Assembly: GCA_014239775.1 (NCBI GenBank) | Contig: JAAZYG010000016.1 | Location: 1 to 35,718 of the forward strand | Direction: 5' to 3' | Length of the DNA: 35,718 bases | Source: Candidatus Uhrbacteria bacterium | Lineage (GTDB): Bacteria > Patescibacteriota > Patescibacteriia > UBA9934 > GWF2-40-263 | Notes under the pieces: model-generated | What the model saw: only the letters and a program-made list of their open reading frames with translations | What the model was told of the DNA's origin: nothing | Database searches by the model: none | Shown here: positions 29,787-35,718 of the stretch, one piece after another | How positions within the stretch are numbered: the stretch's first letter is position 1 | Layout: each line of letters opens with the position of its first letter | Position numbers and translations under genes: made by a program

Positions 29787-30269
29787 ATGTCTAAAGGAAC
29801 TTTGATAATGGGGGTTGATCCTGGTTATGGTCGAATGGGTTTCGGCTTTATTTATATAGAAGGATCAAAAATGGAATTGGTTGATTATGGAGTTATGACA
29901 ACTCTGGTAGGCGATGCTTTTGAGGACAGATTATTGCATATCGCAAATGACTTACATGATCTTTTTGAGCATCATGACCCGGATGTTATGGTTGTTGAAA
30001 AATTATTTTTTGGAAAAAGTTCAACTACTGCAATGAAGGTTGCAGAAGCAAGGGGTGTATCATTATTGATGGCTGCACAATCTGGTGTACCAGTTTTTGA
30101 GTATACTCCTTCACAAATAAAAAAAGCTGTTACAGGTAATGGCAAGGCTACAAAAAAGGATGTGCAAAAAATGGTCAAGCAATTACTTGGATTAGTTAGA
30201 GTTCCAAAACCAGACGATTCAGCTGACGCATTAGCTGTTGCAATTACTGCATCAAACAAAAAATGGTGA
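29787..30269 (+). CDS. ruvC: Crossover junction endodeoxyribonuclease RuvC
   Basis: MGVDPGYGRMGFGFI...VVEKLFFGKSSTTAMKVAEARGV...YTPSQIKKAVTGNGKATKKDVQKMV...PDDSADALAVAI. Confidence 0.95.
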   Translation: MSKGTLIMGVDPGYGRMGFGFIYIEGSKMELVDYGVMTTLVGDAFEDRLLHIANDLHDLFEHHDPDVMVVEKLFFGKSSTTAMKVAEARGVSLLMAAQSGVPVFEYTPSQIKKAVTGNGKATKKDVQKMVKQLLGLVRVPKPDDSADALAVAITASNKKW

Positions 30270-30278
30270 TATTTAGTA

Positions 30279-30307
30279 TTGACAAAGTGGTATTTTTTTA
30301 GTACCTT
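30279..30307 (+). promoter_or_regulatory. Promoter-like element TTGACA-N17-TACCTT
   Basis: Hexamers at 17-nt spacing; ~80% identical to the 19350-19378 promoter, including the spacer T-tract. Confidence 0.5.
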
Positions 30308-30335
30308 GATATGTCTACATGATTAAGGAGGAATC

Positions 30336-30674
30336 GTGCTAGTGCTATGGTTAGAAAGTTTAAAGGTAGTTTGTATATATCAATCATATATACATGCAAA
30401 TAAATTATGCAATTTTATATTTTGGACGGGTCATGATGGCAGACGAGATTTAATCATTGCTTGTCACTCTAAATATAATAATTGGTGTAAATCTGAACAA
30501 GTATTTGCAGACCATCTAAGGCATAAATTAATGAATTTAATTCCAAGAAGGCTGCCAGATGGTATTGGTGAGGTACATAGGGGTACTATTACTAGTTGGA
30601 AAAGCGATCATTTTAATATCTTAACTCCAGCGGAATTACGTCCATTCATTGAAGAAGCTCTTGGTCTTTATTGA
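30336..30674 (+). CDS. Orphan 112-aa protein, function unknown
   Basis: AAGGAGG SD 5 nt before GTG; flanked by its own promoter and terminator. Confidence 0.65.
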   Translation: MLVLWLESLKVVCIYQSYIHANKLCNFIFWTGHDGRRDLIIACHSKYNNWCKSEQVFADHLRHKLMNLIPRRLPDGIGEVHRGTITSWKSDHFNILTPAELRPFIEEALGLY

Positions 30675-30694
30675 ATCGTTCATCCACTACCACC

Positions 30695-30719
30695 AAAAGT
30701 CCTTTAATAGGACTTTTTA
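30695..30719 (+). terminator. Rho-independent terminator
   Basis: AAAAGTCC-TTTAATA-GGACTTTT + T. Confidence 0.85.
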
Positions 30720-30743
30720 TTTAAAATAAATTTAGTTTAAACC

Positions 30744-30772
30744 TTGCAAAAAATACCTTTTTTGTGTAGAAT
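30744..30772 (+). promoter_or_regulatory. Promoter of tRNA-Gly
   Basis: TTGCAA-N17-TAGAAT about 40 nt before the tRNA. Confidence 0.6.
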
Positions 30773-30812
30773 TTTCTCGCAATACATTATAAAATCTCGG
30801 GATTTTATTTAT

Positions 30813-30887
30813 GCGGGTATGGTATAAAGGCTATTATTTCTGCCTTCCAAGCAGACGATGCGGGTTCGATTCCCGCTACCCGCTCCA
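30813..30887 (+). tRNA. tRNA-Gly(TCC), CCA encoded
   Basis: Acceptor GCGGGTA/TACCCGC, anticodon loop CTTCCAA, T-loop GGTTCGATTCC, encoded CCA. Confidence 0.95.
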
Positions 30888-30925
30888 ATGAAAGTTGTCA
30901 GCTTTTGGCTGGCACTTTTCATTGG
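30885..30925 (+). other. Long 3'-trailer hairpin starting in the tRNA-Gly CCA
   Basis: CCAATGAAAGTTGTCAGC-TTTT-GGCTGGCACTTTTCATTGG. Confidence 0.65.
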
Positions 30926-31178
30926 AGGAAGATCATTTAAATTGAACCCACCGAAGTTCAATGAAATTAAAAACAATTGATATATTTTAAATTATCAGAA
31001 TTGAATCAGATACGATGCGATGCAGAACGGTGACTGTAAAGTAAAATATAAGTTGTTCATAATTAGATGAGATATTGGTGAAGCTCAAACATACGAATAA
31101 ACCGTACTAAAATATACGGTGAAGGAGTGGGTGCAGAACTGATCCTATAGCTTGCTAATCAGGGATTACTTATTTACA

Positions 31179-31255
31179 CGGGATGTAGCTCAGCAGGCCA
31201 GAGCGCTTGGTTTGGGACCAAGAGGTCGCAGGTTCGAGTCCTGTCATCCCGACCA
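31179..31255 (+). tRNA. tRNA-Pro(TGG), CCA encoded
   Basis: Acceptor CGGGATG/CATCCCG, anticodon loop TTTGGGA, T-arm CAGGTTCGAGTCCTG, encoded CCA. Confidence 0.95.
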
Positions 31256-31260
31256 ATAAG

Positions 31261-31288
31261 ACCGTTTGGTATTTAACCAAGCGGTTTT
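31261..31288 (+). terminator. Rho-independent terminator
   Basis: ACCGTTTGG-TATTTAA-CCAAGCGGT TTT. Confidence 0.8.
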
Positions 31289-31367
31289 ATGTTTGTTTAA
31301 AACAATATGTTTGATGTGGGGAAAAGTATGGTTTTTTATATGTTAAAATATAGGCATACTTTTATAT

Positions 31368-31904
31368 ATGGAAAAAAGTTCTTCAGGTTTTAGAAATATA
31401 AATACAGTTGCAGGTGTTATTTTTTTTGGAATGTGCATTGCAGTTATTTTTTTGGTTATTAATTTTTCAGTAAGTGCAGAAAATAAAAGAGATACACAAC
31501 GACAACAAGATGTTGATTCTTTGTTGTATGAATTGAAATCTTTCAGAAATCAAAATGAGGGATTAGTTATTAGATCTATATATAACATGACTCCAAGTGA
31601 AACATACATGATTGTATATGGAGATAAAAGAAAAGGGTGTGATGATATGAATGCTTATTGTGATGTTAAGGTTACAAGCGACACGCATTGTGTAGATTTA
31701 TCAGAACTTGTTGATTATGGCATGTATGAGGACTCTCCGATTGCTCCTAATGGAAATGTGTGGTGGGACAAGGGAATATCAAAAAATGATAATGGCATAG
31801 GTTACACATTATCTATAAATAAAAATTTAGCATTAACAATTACCGCATGTGAATCAGAAGGCGAGGGAATGGATCAAATTTTTTCTTCAGACTTAAAAAA
31901 ATAA
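31368..31904 (+). CDS. Single-TM pilin/pseudopilin-like protein
   Basis: N-terminal hydrophobic helix VAGVIFFGMCIAVIFLVINFSV then NKRDTQRQQDVDSLLYELKSFRNQNEG, the typical pilin-like amphipathic segment; Cys-containing C-terminal domain. Confidence 0.55.
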   Translation: MEKSSSGFRNINTVAGVIFFGMCIAVIFLVINFSVSAENKRDTQRQQDVDSLLYELKSFRNQNEGLVIRSIYNMTPSETYMIVYGDKRKGCDDMNAYCDVKVTSDTHCVDLSELVDYGMYEDSPIAPNGNVWWDKGISKNDNGIGYTLSINKNLALTITACESEGEGMDQIFSSDLKK

Positions 31905-31914
31905 ATTAAAAAAA

Positions 31915-32826
31915 ATGTTCTTATTAAGTTCAAAACTTTCAAAAACAACTCAGATATTATTTGTATCTTTTTTTGTAATATGTTCAATTTTTGTGTGTGC
32001 AAAATCAGCAAGTGCAGATTCGATTGGAATGTCACCACCAAAAATTATTGATAAAATGGAACCAAATGAAAGATTTAAACATACAATCACATTAATGAGA
32101 TCCAAGAATATAGATAAATCAATTAGTCTAAATATAAGTGTTGTTGGCGAAGGCTCTGAATTGGTGGATCTGTACTCTGGAAAGGTAGTTTCTTTTTCAC
32201 CAGGAGAAGAAAAGATATTTTATACTTATGCTATAGATACAGATGGAGCAATTTTTGGTAATTTTAATCCAAAACTACATTTTATATTAGACGAACTTGT
32301 TAATTCAAATGGACTCCAAATGCATGTTGGGCTAGTACACGAAATAGTATTAGAAATTTTGCCAAAGTCAGAAAAAGAAAGGGTTGTTTATAGAGCAGGT
32401 GTCTTAGAAGAAGTGGATAATTTATTTTTAAGACATCCAAAAGTAAAAGTTGTTAAAAATAAGTCAAAAACAAATATAAATATTTCTACTGAGTTGATTA
32501 ATAAAACAAAAGTAGTGATTGCTGAGGTACCATATATATTCAATGTATATAAAGGTAGTGAATTAATATCATCTATCGAAGAAATACATAGAGTTAAAAT
32601 TCAACCAAACAAATCAGATATAATTAATGAAACATTTAAAATTAAAAATCGTTACAAAACAATTGGTAAATACAGGTTTGTGTATAAAATAGGTGATTTA
32701 ACAACTGAATTAAATTATTTTCTTATACCACCAGAATATGTATTTTTGGCATTGATGGGGTTTGCACTACCTTTTTCAATGATCCATTTAACATGTAGAC
32801 GGTATAAAAAAACTAAAAAATCCTAA
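31915..32826 (+). CDS. Secreted membrane-anchored protein, Ig-like (IGMSPP family)
   Basis: Signal peptide, IGMSPPKIIDKMEPNERFKHTITLMRSKN, C-terminal TM YVFLALMGFALPFSMIHL + basic tail. Confidence 0.65.
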   Translation: MFLLSSKLSKTTQILFVSFFVICSIFVCAKSASADSIGMSPPKIIDKMEPNERFKHTITLMRSKNIDKSISLNISVVGEGSELVDLYSGKVVSFSPGEEKIFYTYAIDTDGAIFGNFNPKLHFILDELVNSNGLQMHVGLVHEIVLEILPKSEKERVVYRAGVLEEVDNLFLRHPKVKVVKNKSKTNINISTELINKTKVVIAEVPYIFNVYKGSELISSIEEIHRVKIQPNKSDIINETFKIKNRYKTIGKYRFVYKIGDLTTELNYFLIPPEYVFLALMGFALPFSMIHLTCRRYKKTKKS

Positions 32827-33341
32827 TTTTTTGTAAAAGGAAATTTGCTTATAGTACCTAATATGTATTTTCTGTGTATTGGACCTGTAATTCTTGAGTC
32901 AGTACTTTCTGTTCTGTTATCTCCTAATAAAAAGTATGTATTTGGTTCTAAAATATTATATTTAACTGCACCATCTTTGGTTCTTGTTATCATATTTTGT
33001 GACAAATAAGGCTCGTTTAGTTTTGTTTCTACTCCATATTTATCAATTATAAATACACTATTTTTTTTAATGTATACTTGCTCACCAGGTAGACCTACCA
33101 CCCGCTTAATTATTAATGAGCCAGAGTCTTTGTCAAAAAATTGAACCATATCATATCTTTTTGGTTCTCGAAGAAGGAGTATGATTTTGTTTATTAAAAA
33201 TACATCTTCGTCTATAAAAGTTTTTTCCATAGACATGCCATTTACAACACCAGGCTCAATAAGAAAAGTTCTAGAAAATAAAACTAGAACAATAAATATA
33301 AATAAAATCTTAAGAGTCTGGAAAAAATAAGCAATTTTCAT
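32823..33341 (-). CDS. lepB: Signal peptidase I
   Basis: GMSMEKTF (Ser), KRYDMVQF, IIKRVVGLPGEQVYI (Lys), FLLGDNRTESTDSR. Confidence 0.93.
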   Translation of the reverse strand: MKIAYFFQTLKILFIFIVLVLFSRTFLIEPGVVNGMSMEKTFIDEDVFLINKIILLLREPKRYDMVQFFDKDSGSLIIKRVVGLPGEQVYIKKNSVFIIDKYGVETKLNEPYLSQNMITRTKDGAVKYNILEPNTYFLLGDNRTESTDSRITGPIHRKYILGTISKFPFTKN

Positions 33342-33388
33342 TATTGCTATGGTATCATAGTATAAATATTTTATGGAAGTATTAATTT

Positions 33389-34960
33389 ATGATTCAATAT
33401 TCAAAAATAAATAAAAATTTATTTTCACTCAGCTTATATATTTTTTTATTTTCACTATTTTTATTTTTACCAATTAAACACGTAAATGCAATAGGAGTAA
33501 GTCCACCTACTTTAACAGGTATTTCAATTCCACGAAATGGCATACAAACAAAACAAATAAGAGTTTTAAGAGGTGGGGATAACAAAGGAAACTTAAAAAT
33601 TAAAGTGGAGGCCATGGGTGAGAATGCAGAGTATATTGAGACATCCGGTGATATTATTATGATTAGTGGTAAGGATTTTGTTGATTATGAATTTACAATT
33701 AATCCAAAAAATGCTCCAAATGGAGAACATAAAGCCAGACTATCATTTATATCACAAGGTATTGTTGGAGAAGAAAAAACAAAAGGAGCATCTGTGCAAG
33801 TGTTTGGTGGTGCAGTAGCAGATATTTATTTTGAGGTGGGAGGTGTTGAGGTTATAAAATATGAAATTATAAAATTATTTGTAAAAAATACAGAGGTAAA
33901 TAAAAATACAGAACTTTCTTTTGAAGTAAACAATACTGGTAATGTAAATTGGAAACCAGAAAGAATAGATTTACAATTTACTAATATCAATGATTCTACA
34001 GAAAAAATAATACATACAATATTTAGTGATGCAATAAATATTGCAAAAGCAGGGCGTTTTACTGAATATGTATTTAATTTAGATTTACCATTTATACAAT
34101 CTGAATATGTATTAAATGCAGTTTTTTATGCAAAAGATAAAGAAAAAACAGAATTAACTTCAAATCACTTTAATGTATTTGCTCCAGATACATTAAAGCA
34201 AAAAGGAGAATTGAAGGACGTAAGTCTTAACAAAGACGTATTTTCACCAGATGAAAATATAAAAGTAAGCGGTGTATTTAAAAATACAGGAGAAATTGCT
34301 GTAAGCGGTGTTTTGGTTGTTGAGGTTTATTTAAATAATGAGTTAACAGATTTGTTGAAAAGCAGTGAACTAGATGTAAGTGTCTTAGAAGAAGTAATTT
34401 TTTCAAAAGTATTTACTTTAAAGGAAATTGGTAATTATAAAATATCTGCACATATTAAATACGGAAATAAACAAACAGTTGTATTAAATAAAGAATTTAA
34501 TGTTCAAAATAACAATAATGACAAAGTGGCTATAACAGAGATTGCATCAAAATTAAATACATATATAGGAATAGGTGTGTTAATTTCGATAATTATAATT
34601 ATTACAACAATCTTCATTTTACGTAGGCGAAAAACTGTACAATTTTCAGAACCAGAACCAGTTCAAGGTGTGCAAAATAATATGATTATTTCAGAGTTAG
34701 ATGATAACAGTGCTACTGAAAATATGACAACAGATATTAATGTTACCAATAAAGAAACAGAAATATCAGATAATACAATTGAACCAATTAAAGAAAGTGT
34801 TGAAAAATCAGATAAGGTAGAATTTATTCAAACAGAACAAAGTACTATTCATGAGTCACTGGGTAATTCAGATGAGATAAATAATTATGAATCAGACTCA
34901 GATGACGTTAATTTATTGGATCAAATTAATACAGGAAACACTAGTTTAGATGATAAATAA
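33389..34960 (+). CDS. Secreted membrane-anchored protein with Ig/COG1361-like domains (IGVSPP family)
   Basis: Signal peptide, IGVSPPTLTGISIPRNGIQTKQIRVLRGG, CARDB-like VSGVFKNTGEIAVSGVLVVEVYLNN, TM IGVLISIIIIITTIFIL, acidic cytoplasmic tail. Confidence 0.7.
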   Translation: MIQYSKINKNLFSLSLYIFLFSLFLFLPIKHVNAIGVSPPTLTGISIPRNGIQTKQIRVLRGGDNKGNLKIKVEAMGENAEYIETSGDIIMISGKDFVDYEFTINPKNAPNGEHKARLSFISQGIVGEEKTKGASVQVFGGAVADIYFEVGGVEVIKYEIIKLFVKNTEVNKNTELSFEVNNTGNVNWKPERIDLQFTNINDSTEKIIHTIFSDAINIAKAGRFTEYVFNLDLPFIQSEYVLNAVFYAKDKEKTELTSNHFNVFAPDTLKQKGELKDVSLNKDVFSPDENIKVSGVFKNTGEIAVSGVLVVEVYLNNELTDLLKSSELDVSVLEEVIFSKVFTLKEIGNYKISAHIKYGNKQTVVLNKEFNVQNNNNDKVAITEIASKLNTYIGIGVLISIIIIITTIFILRRRKTVQFSEPEPVQGVQNNMIISELDDNSATENMTTDINVTNKETEISDNTIEPIKESVEKSDKVEFIQTEQSTIHESLGNSDEINNYESDSDDVNLLDQINTGNTSLDDK

Positions 34961-35001
34961 AAAAGTTATTAACAATGCTGATAAAGTTATTTGGCACACT
35001 C

Positions 35002-35010
35002 TGGTATAAT
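35002..35010 (+). promoter_or_regulatory. Extended -10 promoter TGGTATAAT
   Basis: Exact TGnTATAAT match 82 nt before the 35092 start. Confidence 0.6.
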
Positions 35011-35091
35011 TAACATAAATAAGTTAGTAACAATAGCTGGGTCGGCTGTTGTTATTGATTATTTAAATTTAAATCTAAACACAAATATAAT

Positions 35092-35718
35092 ATGTCTGAA
35101 TCAAAATCAGATTCATTAAATTGGATTCTAGGCGCTGCACTGCTTCTTATAGCAGCATTTGTCCTAGGTGCAATAGTTATGTCTAATTCACAAGCAAGTG
35201 ATGACGTTGCCACTGATGTAAATGTAGATAATACAGCACCAACTATCCAAGTATCTCTTGGAAACAGTACCACTCCTGGTGTACAAACTAACGATTTTAG
35301 CACAAGTGGTATAACCATAAACACAGGTAGAGATGCAGAAACACAGGTGCGAGTAGGTATTACAGTTAGTGACCTGAATGGTGTAGCAGACTTCAGAAAC
35401 ATAAAATGGCAGTTCTCCAAAAGTGGGTCTACATGTGATTCTGAAGCAGATATGAACGCTAATGCAGACGGGTCTAATTCTGGTAAGCACACTTGTTTTT
35501 ATGATGAGAATGTAAGTGGAATACTTTCTTCAACAGGAGCACCAGATGGCTCAAATTTGTCTGCTGGTACGACAGCCGGTACTCCTACAACAACAGCGCA
35601 ATATTATGTAACAACACTTAACCTACCATCTTATATTGGTTCAACAGACTCGTCTGGACAGTATGCTAGTGACATATGGACTTTAACAGCGACTGTAACA
35701 GATGGTAATGGTTCAACA
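35092..35718 (+). CDS. N-anchored extracellular protein, 3' truncated by window edge (MSESKSDSLNWILGAALLLIAAFVLGAIVMSNSQASDD...)
   Basis: Frame open from ATG 35092 to the last base (209 codons). Absent from the ORF track because no stop lies in the window. N-terminal TM, Thr/Ser/Asp-rich ectodomain (TAPTIQVSL..VRVGITVSDLNGVADF). Confidence 0.85.
   Translation, partial: MSESKSDSLNWILGAALLLIAAFVLGAIVMSNSQASDDVATDVNVDNTAPTIQVSLGNSTTPGVQTNDFSTSGITINTGRDAETQVRVGITVSDLNGVADFRNIKWQFSKSGSTCDSEADMNANADGSNSGKHTCFYDENVSGILSSTGAPDGSNLSAGTTAGTPTTTAQYYVTTLNLPSYIGSTDSSGQYASDIWTLTATVTDGNGST

Noticed and set aside
35052-35492. Minus-strand ORFs at 35052-35492 and 35188-35490
   Set aside because: Antisense to the open plus-strand CDS starting at 35092, which has a TM anchor and surface-protein composition.

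Overview
This is an AT-rich bacterial chromosomal window. Gene content and order, the repeat-rich surface proteins and the widespread lack of Shine-Dalgarno (SD) sites suggest a Patescibacteria/CPR-type genome, but this is inferred and was not tested by phylogeny. Housekeeping genes: ychF, a TRM11-like methyltransferase, rpsF-ssb-rpsR, epmA-like + efp, ftsK-rodZ-like-recA (minus strand), rpoB-rpoC, ruvC, lepB, tRNA-Gly(TCC) and tRNA-Pro(TGG). Surface/envelope genes: a >2.1 kaa glycine-repeat protein truncated at the left edge, an O-antigen-ligase-like TPR membrane protein, a pilin-like protein, two related 'IG[MV]SPP' anchored proteins, and an anchored protein truncated at the right edge that the ORF track misses. 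Main anomalies: (1) rpoC has an in-frame TAA at 29431-29433 inside its conserved C-terminal block, and the same frame continues for 72 more conserved codons; (2) a ~3 kb orphan island between ftsK and rpoB holds a small basic protein, a mini-ORF, a long-range 18-bp RNA stem, and a 538-aa Zn-ribbon protein of unknown function; (3) a structured leader ending in a terminator-like hairpin lies ~45 nt before rpoB; (4) strong SD sites and non-ATG starts are concentrated in the orphan genes, while housekeeping genes lack them.
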